NCBI GenBank assembly: GCA_016718845.1
Contig: JADKCK010000020.1
Location: forward strand, 1 to 64,000
From: Sphingobacteriales bacterium
GTDB taxonomy: Bacteria; Bacteroidota; Bacteroidia; Chitinophagales; UBA2359
Direction: 5' to 3'
DNA: 64,000 nt
In this document: piece by piece, positions 1 through 8,548 of the stretch
How the letters are laid out: the number at the start of each line of letters is the position of its first letter
Position numbering within the stretch: position 1 is the first letter of the stretch
Notes under the pieces: model-generated
Told to the model about the DNA's origin: nothing
The model's database searches: none
What the model saw: the letters and a program-made list of their open reading frames with translations, nothing else
Position numbers and translations under genes: made by a program

Positions 1-1
1 T

Positions 2-421
2 AACATTGCCCTACACAATGTACCCGCCCATAAAATTAGCCACATAGGGTTTAGTTTAGGCATCGACTCGTTGGCAAACACAGCAGGTGCCTTAGAAGGC
101 GACCTTGACCCCAGCAAAGGTATGTATTGGGCATGGCAAAGTGGCTACATCAACCTAAAAATAGAAGGCATTAGCCCAAGTTGTAACACCCGCAAACATG
201 CCTTTGAGTTTCATATCGGTGGATTTTTGCCGCCCAACAACGCCCTGCGAACCACCAAACTTAAAGTAAAAAAACAACACCCAAACACACTATCCATAAA
301 CATGGACTTGGCTCGCTTTTTTAACACCATTGACCTGCACACCTTTAATAGCATTATGATACCAGGCAAAGATGCCATGCAAACTGCCGACAAAGCTATA
401 AAAATATTTTTGGCAAGATGA
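2..421 (+). CDS. MbnP-like copper-binding protein, C-terminal part
   Basis: The reading frame is open from the window edge to a TGA at 419-421, so the N-terminus lies outside the window. The visible part has the family hallmark of a Gly-Met-Tyr-Trp-Ala-Trp-Gln-Ser-Gly-Tyr stretch followed by KIEG, then a beta-rich C-terminus. MbnP proteins are periplasmic copper-binding partners of the di-heme enzyme MbnH, which in studied systems converts an MbnP tryptophan to kynurenine. The gene overlaps the MbnH-like gene downstream by an ATGA junction, so the two are almost certainly co-translated. The first ATG-like codon in the visible part (TTG at 71) is internal and not the start. Family assignment rests on the motif and on the partner gene. 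Confidence 0.8.
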   Translation, partial: NIALHNVPAHKISHIGFSLGIDSLANTAGALEGDLDPSKGMYWAWQSGYINLKIEGISPSCNTRKHAFEFHIGGFLPPNNALRTTKLKVKKQHPNTLSINMDLARFFNTIDLHTFNSIMIPGKDAMQTADKAIKIFLAR

Positions 422-1458
422 AATTAAACCGCTTATATCTGGTTGCAGGTTTATTGCTAGTAATAATAGCAACAGGGGCATTTACGCCCTACGCTCCTAC
501 CCCACTGCAATTTGTTGTACCTAAAGGCTGGGAACAACCCTCGTACAATTTCGCCCAAAACCCAATCACCGAAGAAGGTTTTAGATTGGGCAGAAAATTG
601 TTTTTCGACCCGGGCTTGTCAAAAGATAGTACCATATCGTGCGTAAGTTGCCACCTGCAATTTTCGGCATTTACCCACGTCGATCACTCCCTAAGCCACG
701 GCATTAATGGCTTAAAAGGCACGCGCAACTCCTCAACGTTGTTTAATTTGGCATGGAATACCTCGTTTATGTGGGACGGAGGCGTAAATAACCTCGAGGT
801 GCAACCCCTCAACCCCATCACTAATCCTGTTGAAATGGATAACACCTTAGATAAGGTGGTACAACATGTGCAAAAAGTGCCTTATTATCGCCAACAATTT
901 GCCAAAACATTTGGCGATACCACCATTACCGGACAAAGGGTGTTAAAAGCATTGGCACAGTTTACGGTTATGTTGCAATCCTACAACTCAAAGTACGACA
1001 AATACATACGCAACGAAGAAGGTGCAAACGACATGAACATAAACGAACTAAAAGGGTTGCAATTGTTTAGGCTAAACTGTGCATCGTGCCACCCCGAACC
1101 GCTATTTACCAACAACCAAATCCTAAACAACGGCTTGCCCCTCGACCCCGAACTAAACGACCACGGAAAGATGAAAATAACTCAAGACTCGACCGACGAC
1201 CGCAAATTTAAAGTACCTTCGTTGCGCAACGTCGAGGTATCGGCTCCTTATATGCACGATGGTAGGTTTAGAAAATTAGAACAAGTAATAGAACACTACA
1301 CCGTAGGCATACAACATAGTGCTACCTTGGCTCCACAACTGCAAACACCACCCGTTTTTACCGACGAAGAAAAGAAAAACCTAGTGCTGTTTCTAAAAAC
1401 CCTCACCGACAAAGCGTTTCTGTACGACCTAAAATACCGCAACTATGTTAATGAGTGA
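418..1458 (+). CDS. MbnH-like di-heme cytochrome c peroxidase family enzyme
   Basis: A 346-residue exported protein with an N-terminal hydrophobic signal segment (about residues 5-22) and two c-type haem motifs, CVSCH at residues 75-79 and CASCH at 221-225. This is the layout of bacterial di-heme peroxidases and of the MbnH/MauG-like branch. The conserved LGRKLFFDPGLS segment precedes the first haem, and YMHDGRF lies near the C-terminus. Its ATG overlaps the stop of the MbnP-like gene (ATGA), which favours MbnH over a classical H2O2-scavenging peroxidase. It probably acts in the periplasm to oxidise the partner protein. The exact substrate residue is inferred from characterised homologues, not seen here. 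Confidence 0.85.
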   Translation: MKLNRLYLVAGLLLVIIATGAFTPYAPTPLQFVVPKGWEQPSYNFAQNPITEEGFRLGRKLFFDPGLSKDSTISCVSCHLQFSAFTHVDHSLSHGINGLKGTRNSSTLFNLAWNTSFMWDGGVNNLEVQPLNPITNPVEMDNTLDKVVQHVQKVPYYRQQFAKTFGDTTITGQRVLKALAQFTVMLQSYNSKYDKYIRNEEGANDMNINELKGLQLFRLNCASCHPEPLFTNNQILNNGLPLDPELNDHGKMKITQDSTDDRKFKVPSLRNVEVSAPYMHDGRFRKLEQVIEHYTVGIQHSATLAPQLQTPPVFTDEEKKNLVLFLKTLTDKAFLYDLKYRNYVNE

Positions 1459-1650
1459 AGTGGGGATATTGTGATGTGGAGATGTGGGGATGTGGAGATG
1501 TGGGGATATTGTGATGTGGGGATATTGTGATGTGGGGATATTGTGATGTGGGGATGTGGGGATGTGGGGATGTGGAGATGTGGGGATGTGGAGATGTGGG
1601 GATGTGGAGATGTGGGATGTGTGGGATGTGGGGATGAGATGTGGGGGTGG
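1459..1650. repeat. GATGTGG-type short tandem repeat tract
   Basis: Imperfect tandem runs of GATGTGGG/GATGTGGA, with several interspersed GATATTGT units, begin right after the stop of the di-heme enzyme. An open frame through it encodes only low-complexity Cys/Gly/Trp/Met sequence and is not a gene. A complementary-strand version of the same satellite (CACCACAT runs) occurs upstream of the FkbM gene at about 61780-61856. Confidence 0.85.
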
Positions 1651-1674
1651 AGTGAATATTGTGATGGATGTCTC

Positions 1675-2205
1675 GAAAAAAACCTTTTAGTGTGTTCTAT
1701 GTATCTATGTAAATCTATGTATCTATGTGTCGAAAAAAAAGTTTAGGTCTATGTAATCTATGTCAATCTATGCATCTATGTGTCAAAAAATAGTTTAGTG
1801 TATATCTATGTCAATCTATGAATCTATGTGTCGAAAAATAGTTTAGTGTATATCTATGTCAATCTATGAATCTATGTGTCGAAAAATAGTTTAGTGTATA
1901 TCTATGTCAATCTATGAATCTATGTGTCAAAAAATAGTTTAGTGTATATCTATGTAATCTATGTCAATCTATGAATCTATGTGTCGAAAAATAGTTTAGT
2001 GTAGGTCTATGTAATCTATGTCAATCTATGCATCTATGTGTCAAAAAATAGTTTAGTGTATATCTATGTCAATCTATGAATCTATGTGTCAAAAAATAGT
2101 TTAGTGTAGGTTCTATGTACCTATGTCAATCTATGCATCTATGTGTCAAAAAATAGTTTAGTGTAGGTCTATATCTATGTCAATCTATGCATCTATGTGT
2201 CGAAA
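1675..2205. repeat. Tandem array of a 47-58 bp ATCTATGTGTC unit
   Basis: About nine units, each carrying ATCTATGTGTC(A/G)AAAAATAG followed by TTTAGTG, recur near 1733, 1790, 1838, 1886, 1934, 1991, 2049, 2098 and 2153, with spacing of 47-58 bp. The unit resembles the reverse complement of the R1 repeat found at 35.4 and 42.5 kb (TATTTTGACACATAG). The array ends in the R1 core AATCAGCGTTCTATTTT at 2206-2222, just upstream of the next gene. No coding content. Confidence 0.85.
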
Positions 2206-2269
2206 AATCAGCGTTCTATTTTGCGATGCTGTGTCTAGTTCTATTTTACCATTTACAATTAAAGAATCT

Positions 2270-4441
2270 ATGTTGAAAAAATTTACCTTTTTAGCTGCTT
2301 TACTGATAAGCAGTTTAACCTTTGGTCAAGGTTCCACGGTAACATCGTGGGTTATTAACACCACCGGAGCAACCGGATACAACAATATTCCGTCGAATGT
2401 GCAAGGTGTAAAATACACCAGCACAGATGTGTATGTGAGTGCTAGTTGCATACCGGGCTACGACATTGGTCCTTGGGCGGGCAACCCCAATACACCTGTC
2501 AATCAAAACTTTGTGTTTAAGATAACCCGCAATCCTACCCAAAATACAGGCACGGCAACCACAGTAGGTTTAGGCAGCGTTGGTGTTTGGTCGAATGGGG
2601 TGGTGATGTTTAATGCCAAAGATGGCATGAGCTACAACAATGCAGGCGTATGGAACCGCAATGCCTATTACTGGGAAGGTGCCAGTTTTGATGATTGTTT
2701 AGGACACCCTGCACCAAACGGAGCGTATCACCACCATGTAAACCCTAAATGTTTGTACGATGATACCAACAGTAGCGTACATTCGCCAGTTATTGGCTAT
2801 GCTTTTGATGGTTTTCCGGTATATGGCGCTTACGCCTATACCAACACCAATGGCACGGGGGCAATCAAACGCATGACAAGTAGCTATGTAGTAACTACAG
2901 CCACCACCCGTACCAATGGACCCGCGGTTAGTGCCACTTACCCTGCGGGTTGTTTTATCGAAGACTACATTTATACGGCTGGTGCCGGCGATTTAGATGC
3001 CCGCAATGGTCGTTATTGTATTACCCCCGAGTATCCAAATGGCATTTACGCCTATTTTGTAACTATTGATGCCAATTTAAATCCAGTGTATCCGTTTATA
3101 TTAGGTAGCACCTACTACGGCACGGTGCAAGCGGGCAACACAGGTCCTAATGGCGGACATAATACCATACCTGCTAATGCCGTTACCTATACGCCAAGCA
3201 GCGGCACACCCTTAATCTCATCTGCCACAAGCACCAATGTATCGTGCTTTGGCAGCACAAACGGTACTATTACGCTTGCGGTAAGTGGTGGTACAGCACC
3301 CTATACCTACCTTTGGACAGGTGGTGTTACTACCCAAAACCGTACAGGTTTGGCAGCAGGTACTTACTCAGCCACCGTTACCGATGCAACAGCACAAACC
3401 GCTGTTGTAAGTGCAACTATTACACAACCAATTGCTTTAGCCGCAAGTGCCACATCTACCAATGCAGCTTGTAGCAATACAGGTAGTATCACGCTTGCCG
3501 TAACGGGTGGCACAAGTCCATACAGTTACAATTGGGGTGGTGGCATTACTACCCAAAATCGTACAGGTTTGGCAGCAGGCACATACACCGTAACCATCAC
3601 CGATGCCAATGCGTGTAGCACTACCCTTAGCCGAGCTATCACTCAAAGCACATCAACCTTAGCAGCAAGTATTGGCAGTATTGTAAATACCACTTGCACA
3701 AGCAGCACAGGCTCTATGACAGCAAGTGCATCGGGTGGCACAGCACCTTATACCTACTTGTGGAACAGCGGGACAAGCACTGCTAGCCGTACAGGTTTAG
3801 CAGCAGGTACTTATACCGTAACCATCACCGATGCAGCAGCTTGTACTAAATCGGCAACAGCAATCATTAGCAGCCAAGCACCTGCCACCCCTACAGGCTT
3901 AACAACCACCAACATAACCACAACAAGTGCCAAATTTAATTGGACAGCCGTTAGCGGAGCAGCCAACTACACCGTACAAGCACGTAAAGTAGGCATGGCT
4001 ACTTTGGTAACTATTGGTCCAATAACCAATAACTACAAAACCGTAAACTCGCAAATTGCCGCTTGCAAAACCTACGAGTGGAAAGTTTTAGCTAGTTGCT
4101 CAACAGGTGCATCAAGTGCTTATTCATCGCCCATTAGTTTTAGTACACCTTGTGCCAACAAAACCGATGTATTGAACAACGAACCAACCACCTCGTTTGT
4201 GTTGTTGCCTAATCCTGCAAACAGCGTAGTTACCTTAAACTACAACAGCCAAACTGCAAACAGCATAAACATTAATGTGTTTGATGTTACGGGTAAAATG
4301 GTACATCAGCAAAGCAACAGCATTGACCAAGGTGATAACAGCATTGACCTAAGCATCAATCAACTACCCGAAGGTTATTATGTGGTACAACTAACAGATG
4401 GAGCGATCCAAATACGCGAAAAATTGTTAATTGCCCGATAA
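2270..4441 (+). CDS. YHYH-domain secreted protein with SprB repeats and T9SS type A sorting domain
   Basis: The start is placed at the ATG at 2270 because it begins a clean signal peptide (MLKKFTFLAALLISSLTFGQ); the frame is open further upstream but only through repeat sequence. The mature protein has a YHYH domain (motif AYHHHVNP, then YDD and GYAFDGFPVYG), three SprB-type repeats ending in AAGTY(T/S)(V/A)T(V/I)TDA, a fibronectin type III-like segment, and a C-terminal type IX secretion sorting domain (LLPNPANSVVTL ... LPEGYYVVQL). It should cross the outer membrane by T9SS and be released or anchored at the surface. YHYH domains have no firmly established activity. TTTACCATTTACAATT lies just upstream of the start, as in several other genes here. 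Confidence 0.85.
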   Translation: MLKKFTFLAALLISSLTFGQGSTVTSWVINTTGATGYNNIPSNVQGVKYTSTDVYVSASCIPGYDIGPWAGNPNTPVNQNFVFKITRNPTQNTGTATTVGLGSVGVWSNGVVMFNAKDGMSYNNAGVWNRNAYYWEGASFDDCLGHPAPNGAYHHHVNPKCLYDDTNSSVHSPVIGYAFDGFPVYGAYAYTNTNGTGAIKRMTSSYVVTTATTRTNGPAVSATYPAGCFIEDYIYTAGAGDLDARNGRYCITPEYPNGIYAYFVTIDANLNPVYPFILGSTYYGTVQAGNTGPNGGHNTIPANAVTYTPSSGTPLISSATSTNVSCFGSTNGTITLAVSGGTAPYTYLWTGGVTTQNRTGLAAGTYSATVTDATAQTAVVSATITQPIALAASATSTNAACSNTGSITLAVTGGTSPYSYNWGGGITTQNRTGLAAGTYTVTITDANACSTTLSRAITQSTSTLAASIGSIVNTTCTSSTGSMTASASGGTAPYTYLWNSGTSTASRTGLAAGTYTVTITDAAACTKSATAIISSQAPATPTGLTTTNITTTSAKFNWTAVSGAANYTVQARKVGMATLVTIGPITNNYKTVNSQIAACKTYEWKVLASCSTGASSAYSSPISFSTPCANKTDVLNNEPTTSFVLLPNPANSVVTLNYNSQTANSININVFDVTGKMVHQQSNSIDQGDNSIDLSINQLPEGYYVVQLTDGAIQIREKLLIAR

Positions 4442-4530
4442 TAAAGTAGCAAATGCGTGATGTAGCTGTTACCTACGCACCAGTGCAATAATGCCGAAAC
4501 AGCATAATGGCATAGTTATTAGCTTAAAAA

Positions 4531-4568
4531 TAGGGGGTACTACAACAAATTTGTTGTAGTACCCCCTA
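4531..4568. terminator. Perfect 38-bp palindrome between convergent genes
   Basis: A perfect inverted repeat centred at 4549/4550 (arms TAGGGGGTACTACAACAAA and its complement) lies between the plus-strand YHYH gene and the minus-strand barrel gene. It is flanked by A-rich sequence on both sides and is well placed as a bidirectional transcription terminator. Confidence 0.75.
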
Positions 4569-4644
4569 AAAGCATAGCAAAAGACAGGCACAAAATATTG
4601 TTTTGGAGTAAGGCACACTTGGTGTTATTTTGTTACCTCAAACA

Positions 4645-5388
4645 TTAAAAAGTGATGCCCGTACTTACCACAAAGCGGCGATAAATGCTGTTTCGGTTGT
4701 GTGTGTTACCCGACCAAGTTTCGTTGTAGCTATCTTTTATTTGTTGAAACTTATAGCCCACATCAAAAACCCAAGCTATATTGCCCAAATGTGCTTTTAT
4801 ACCTGTGCCAACCATTGCCATTGTGCCGCCCTTAAACTTATAATCGCTCATACCCCATTGTTGACTGCTAAGGCTGCCAGCGGCATAACCAACATTGGCA
4901 TAATAGATAGGCGTAACTTTAGCGGTAGGCAACACATCGCCACGTACATCTACAAAAATGGGGTAGGTTCGGTATTCCGGATACCAATCTAAGCCAACAC
5001 CCAAGCCAACAGCCAAACGGGGGCTAAATTGGTATCCGTTGATAGTCCGGAGGGTAGCATTTAGGGGGTCTTGTTGCCACTCTATGTCGGTTTTACCCAA
5101 TGCAATACCTACTTGTGTGGCGTTATAATAACCCGATTGTTTAATAGACACATCGCGCCGTTTAGTAGGTGCTGCTTCTTGCTCGATACGGTCAATTTCG
5201 GTAGCATCAAAAGTGTAGGTATTATTGGCATCGCTTTTAATAATTAGCTTTTGATTAGGGATATACTCTAAAATGGTGCCACGTATGATGCCGCCATTTT
5301 TTAGGTAAACCACTTCTTGTTTGTTGGTTTGTGCCTGTAAATGAATAGTGGCAACAAACAAAAAAAAGTAAAGAATTAAGTTTTTCAT
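4645..5388 (-). CDS. Predicted outer-membrane beta-barrel protein
   Basis: A 247-residue protein with a signal peptide (MKNLILYFFLFVATIHLQAQ), an N-terminal SH3-like segment (VVYLKNGGIIRGTILEY) common in Bacteroidota envelope proteins, and a C-terminal half of alternating glycine/aromatic strands (GVGLDWYPEYR, YYANVGYAAG, WVFDVGYKF) ending in aromatic phenylalanine. This matches a small 8-stranded barrel of unknown ligand. It starts 2 bp after the stop of the upstream lipoprotein gene, so the two form an operon. Function unknown. Confidence 0.7.
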   Translation of the reverse strand: MKNLILYFFLFVATIHLQAQTNKQEVVYLKNGGIIRGTILEYIPNQKLIIKSDANNTYTFDATEIDRIEQEAAPTKRRDVSIKQSGYYNATQVGIALGKTDIEWQQDPLNATLRTINGYQFSPRLAVGLGVGLDWYPEYRTYPIFVDVRGDVLPTAKVTPIYYANVGYAAGSLSSQQWGMSDYKFKGGTMAMVGTGIKAHLGNIAWVFDVGYKFQQIKDSYNETWSGNTHNRNSIYRRFVVSTGITF

Positions 5389-5390
5389 GC

Positions 5391-5891
5391 TTAGTTTAAT
5401 TGTTGAATGGCTGTTAATATTTTGGTTTTGAAGGATAATATGTCCGAACTTTGGTCGGTGGTATTGTCGGTGTCTATGGCATATTTGTGGGTGGTTAGCA
5501 CATTGCCTCCTAATGCTGCTTGTATTATAGTTACCTCAACATAAATACCTCCTTGGTCGTGGCAGTCGGGGCAGCCATAAGTTTTGTCGGGGGTAGTAGT
5601 TAGTTCGGTGGGTATTTCGGTTAGCAGGTGTTTTACTTGTACAAATTTATCGTTGCTTAAATCAACGCCTGCAAAAACATAGTTTATGGGGATAAACGTA
5701 TTGATGAGTGTATCTTGTTGCACTTTTGCGCTATCTAGGGCAAATATAGTAACACAATTGGTTAAACACTCGCCAAAATAAGTGCCAAAAACTAAGCGTT
5801 GTACAGTTGTGTTGGTGGTGGTTTCTTCTTTTTTGCAAGATGCAATGCTAAGTAAGAGCATTAAAGCCAATGAAATTTGCTTGATAATCAT
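5391..5891 (-). CDS. Hypothetical lipoprotein with a CPDCH motif
   Basis: The start is placed at the ATG at 5891, which gives MIIKQISLALMLLLSIASC, a lipoprotein signal with lipobox SIASC. The frame extends 11 codons upstream without signal character. The mature part (about 147 residues) contains ECLTNC near its start and GCPDCHDQGG in the middle, which could bind a metal; CPDC(A/H)D-GG is, as I recall, a recurring motif of small Bacteroidota lipoproteins, so the CxxCH need not bind haem. It is followed after 2 bp by the barrel gene. Function unknown. Confidence 0.7.
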   Translation of the reverse strand: MIIKQISLALMLLLSIASCKKEETTTNTTVQRLVFGTYFGECLTNCVTIFALDSAKVQQDTLINTFIPINYVFAGVDLSNDKFVQVKHLLTEIPTELTTTPDKTYGCPDCHDQGGIYVEVTIIQAALGGNVLTTHKYAIDTDNTTDQSSDILSFKTKILTAIQQLN

Positions 5892-6118
5892 GTTTTGAAG
5901 GTTAAAATTAAGAACGAAAAGCATTAATTGCCCTTATTTGGCAGAAGTAATACGGTTAATAACGGATTGAGGAGATGAAAGGTTGCTTTTTGGCTAAAAA
6001 ATGCTATTTTTTTCAAAAAAAGCACCTGTAATGTTTGTTTTGGGGTGTGACCACTTTTTACAATACCGTCTATACCATAACAATTGGGTTTTGTTTTTTT
6101 GATTGGTTATAAAGTGTT

Positions 6119-6155
6119 GGGCTTTGGCATTTTTTTATGCCGAAGCCCACTCTTT
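6119..6155 (+). other. Hairpin with plus-strand T-tract
   Basis: Arms GGGCTTTGGCAT and ATGCCGAAGCCC (one G-T wobble) are separated by six T and followed on the plus strand by ACTCTTTTTTT. It has terminator form on the plus strand, but no plus-strand gene lies upstream, so what it would terminate is unclear. The rest of the 5892-6241 gap shows nothing else beyond the next hairpin. Confidence 0.5.
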
Positions 6156-6181
6156 TTTTGTTTAGGTTTTAGGCAAAAAAT

Positions 6182-6215
6182 ATCGCCACAAAAGTATTAG
6201 TGCTTTTGTGGCGAT
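6182..6215 (-). terminator. Terminator downstream of rng
   Basis: Perfect 13-bp arms ATCGCCACAAAAG and CTTTTGTGGCGAT around an 8-nt loop lie 27 bp past the rng stop. On the minus strand the hairpin is followed by ATTTTTTG, the expected form of an intrinsic terminator. Confidence 0.75.
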
Positions 6216-6241
6216 GCGTTTTTTGGAGTTTTAAGTTAGCA

Positions 6242-7795
6242 TTAAATTTTTATATCTTCGCTATTATGGTCGTAAAATTGGTAGTCGGTTAGGTTTACGG
6301 TGTTATCGGGTATAATGGTAATCCATTTTTTGTATTGCCAAAACCATTTCCATTGTTTTGATATGATACCTCGTTTTAAGTAGGCATCAACAAACGGATG
6401 CACTATTAATTTAAGTTGTCGGTTATCTAGTTCGTTAAGTAGGTAGCTAAGGTTGCTTTCTATTTCTTCGACTAGTAGCATGGTTGATTTTACTTTGCCC
6501 GAGCCTTTGCATACAGGGCATACTTCCGACACATCAATTTCTACTAATTGCCGCGAGCGTTCGCGGGTAATTTGCATAACGTTGAACTTGTTGAGTGGCA
6601 AAACGGTGTGTCGGGCGCGGTCAATTTCCATGGCTTCTTCCATTCGGCGGTTAAGCATTCGCTTGTTCGATGGGTCTTTCATGTCAATAAAATCAACCGC
6701 AATTATACCTCCAATATCGCGCAGGCGCAGTTGTCGGGCAATTTCGTTTGTTGCCTCTAAGTTTATGGTTATTGCATGGGTATCTAGTCCGCCGCTTGTA
6801 ACGCTCATTTTGTGTCCGCTATTTACGTCAATAACGGTCATGGCTTCGGTATGTTCTATTACTAAATGTGCACCACTTGGTAGGTTAACGGTTTTACCAA
6901 ACGATGATTTTATTTGTTTAGTAACTTTGTATTGGTCAAAGATAGGGGTATTGTTGTTATGTAGGCTAACAATTTTTTCTTTATCGGGGGCAATTTCTTT
7001 TACATAAGATTTTATTTGTGCAAATAAATCCTTATCATTGACTATAATTTTGTTAAACGATTCGTTGAGTAAATCGCGCAGCAAGCTCGATGTTTTATTT
7101 ACTTCGCTCATTACCTTTAAAGGTATGTTAGCGTTTTTGAGCTGATTGCTTAGTTGTGTCCAACGGTCTAGTTGTTGTTTAATATCTTCGTGTAGTTCTT
7201 CTACTTTTTTACCTTCGGCGGCGGTACGCACAATAACACTAAAGTTGGCGGGTTTAATGCTTTCGATAATTTTTTGAAGGCGTTTTCGTTCTGCTTCTTG
7301 GGTTATTTTTTTTGAAACAGCCACTACATTACTAAACGGCGATAGTACAATAAAACGACCTGCTAATGTAATATCCGATGTTAGGCGGGGTCCTTTTGAG
7401 CCTATCGGTTCTTTGTTTATTTGCACCAATAAGGTGTCGCGTTTTGTTAATACGTCGGTTATTTTACCTGTTTTAACAATATCGGATTCTAGAGTAAAAT
7501 TACTAACATTAACATTTCCGTTTTTATTAGCGATACTTGCTGCAACATAATTTTTAAGTGTTTGCAGTTGAGGACCTAAGTCGGTATAGTGCAAAAATGC
7601 GTCTTTATCATGTCCAATTTCAAAAAAAGCAGCATTCATGTTTAGTGCGGTTCGTTTTACACGAGCCACAAATATATCGCCCACCTGAAAAGGTGTGTCG
7701 TCGGTTTCGTGATGTAGTTCAACCAAGGCTGAATCTTCGAGCAAAGCAATTTCTACGCCCCCATTGGTAGCGTTTATAATTATATCCCTATTCAA
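6242..7795 (-). CDS. rng: Ribonuclease E/G family protein (RNase G)
   Basis: A 517-residue single-strand endoribonuclease of the RNase E/G family, active in rRNA maturation and mRNA turnover in the cytosol. An S1-like domain covers roughly residues 37-130. The catalytic DNase I-like region carries the metal-binding aspartates D323 (VIDVNSG) and D368 (AVDFIDM), and the zinc-link cysteines C426 and C429 lie in CPVCKGSG. The short C-terminus without a long disordered scaffold matches RNase G rather than RNase E. An intrinsic terminator follows at 6182-6215. The start ATG gives the canonical MNRDIIINAT N-terminus. Confidence 0.93.
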   Translation of the reverse strand: MNRDIIINATNGGVEIALLEDSALVELHHETDDTPFQVGDIFVARVKRTALNMNAAFFEIGHDKDAFLHYTDLGPQLQTLKNYVAASIANKNGNVNVSNFTLESDIVKTGKITDVLTKRDTLLVQINKEPIGSKGPRLTSDITLAGRFIVLSPFSNVVAVSKKITQEAERKRLQKIIESIKPANFSVIVRTAAEGKKVEELHEDIKQQLDRWTQLSNQLKNANIPLKVMSEVNKTSSLLRDLLNESFNKIIVNDKDLFAQIKSYVKEIAPDKEKIVSLHNNNTPIFDQYKVTKQIKSSFGKTVNLPSGAHLVIEHTEAMTVIDVNSGHKMSVTSGGLDTHAITINLEATNEIARQLRLRDIGGIIAVDFIDMKDPSNKRMLNRRMEEAMEIDRARHTVLPLNKFNVMQITRERSRQLVEIDVSEVCPVCKGSGKVKSTMLLVEEIESNLSYLLNELDNRQLKLIVHPFVDAYLKRGIISKQWKWFWQYKKWITIIPDNTVNLTDYQFYDHNSEDIKI

Positions 7796-8103
7796 TGGTT
7801 ATTTTATTTTTTTTGAAGGGTAAATACAATACAACTCCGTACCGCCTATTGGGGCAGTAAGTTGATAATTGGGGGGCAAGAATTGGACGATGGGAATTGT
7901 TGGAGAAGTATTACCGTCTGGTTTTAGTATTTTGTTTATACTAAGCTATAGCAGTTGCTACGGGTGGTAAGCAATAAACAATACCAGATTAAGTAATAGT
8001 TGATGAGTATATAGCTACAAAAGGGTGTGGCAAGATTTTTTTGTGCTAAACTCGGATACACAAAAAGCTAATTTTTTAATATTTGGGCAAATTAATTAAA
8101 AAA

Positions 8104-8206
8104 GGCTGTTTATTTTTGTGTAATGATGTAATGATTTGACAAGTTAGTTATTTGTATAACTTGCCAAATCGTTTACATCAAATAATGAAAGTGTTATAAA
8201 ACAGCC
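8104..8206. repeat. 103-bp imperfect palindrome in the rng upstream gap
   Basis: Outer arms GGCTGTTT and AAACAGCC enclose nested arms GATGTAATGATTTGACAAGTTA and TATAACTTGCCAAATCGTTTACATC, given here only by position (8126-8147 and 8155-8179). The whole folds as one long imperfect hairpin with small internal loops. It has no coding potential. It could be a MITE-like element or a structured RNA. Apart from this and the hairpin at 8345-8380, the 7796-8433 gap shows only AT-rich sequence. Confidence 0.6.
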
Positions 8207-8344
8207 AAAGAGAATTTAGGTTAAACAATAAGGGATTGCCTTATATAGGGCAAAAAATTGTTGTCTCTTTGAACGCTGCAAAATAAATTGATTAGAGAAA
8301 ATGCTGTTTATGCTACAAAAGTTGATTAACTTTACACAAACAAC

Positions 8345-8380
8345 TATTGTTGGTTATTACAAAGGTAACAACCAACAATA
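8345..8380 (-). terminator. Hairpin downstream of the COX24-like gene
   Basis: Sixteen-bp arms TATTGTTGGTTATTAC and GTAACAACCAACAATA with one mismatch and an AAAG loop lie 54 bp past the end of the minus-strand microprotein gene. The hairpin is strong but has no clear T-tract, so its role as terminator is inferred from position. Confidence 0.5.
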
Positions 8381-8433
8381 CAACTATCATTTAGTAAAAT
8401 AAATAAAGTATTACGCAGTGCGCTACTTAGTGT

Positions 8434-8526
8434 TTATTTTTTCTTTTTGTGACGGTTTTTTCTCAAACGTTTTTTACGTTTGTGCGTAGCTATTTTATGT
8501 CTTTTGCGTTTTTTTCCACAAGGCAT
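8434..8526 (-). CDS. AURKAIP1/COX24-domain microprotein (30 aa)
   Basis: A 30-codon gene (ATG at 8526, TAA at 8434-8436) encodes MPCGKKRKRHKIATHKRKK followed by RLRKNRHKKKK. The composition, more than half Lys/Arg/His, and the KKRKRHKIATHKRKKR core match the AURKAIP1/COX24 domain family, conserved tiny basic proteins of Bacteroidota that are thought to bind the ribosome or rRNA. It lies 22 bp after the TPR gene on the same strand, so it is probably in the same transcript. It is shorter than common gene-calling cutoffs. The family call comes from the motif alone. Confidence 0.8.
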   Translation of the reverse strand: MPCGKKRKRHKIATHKRKKRLRKNRHKKKK

Positions 8527-8548
8527 ACGGCTATTAATTTTAAAATGA

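Noticed and set aside
1543..1746. Open frame of 67 codons across the GATGTGG and early ATCTATG repeats
   Set aside because: It translates only tandem-repeat sequence (Cys/Gly/Trp/Met) and has no independent support.
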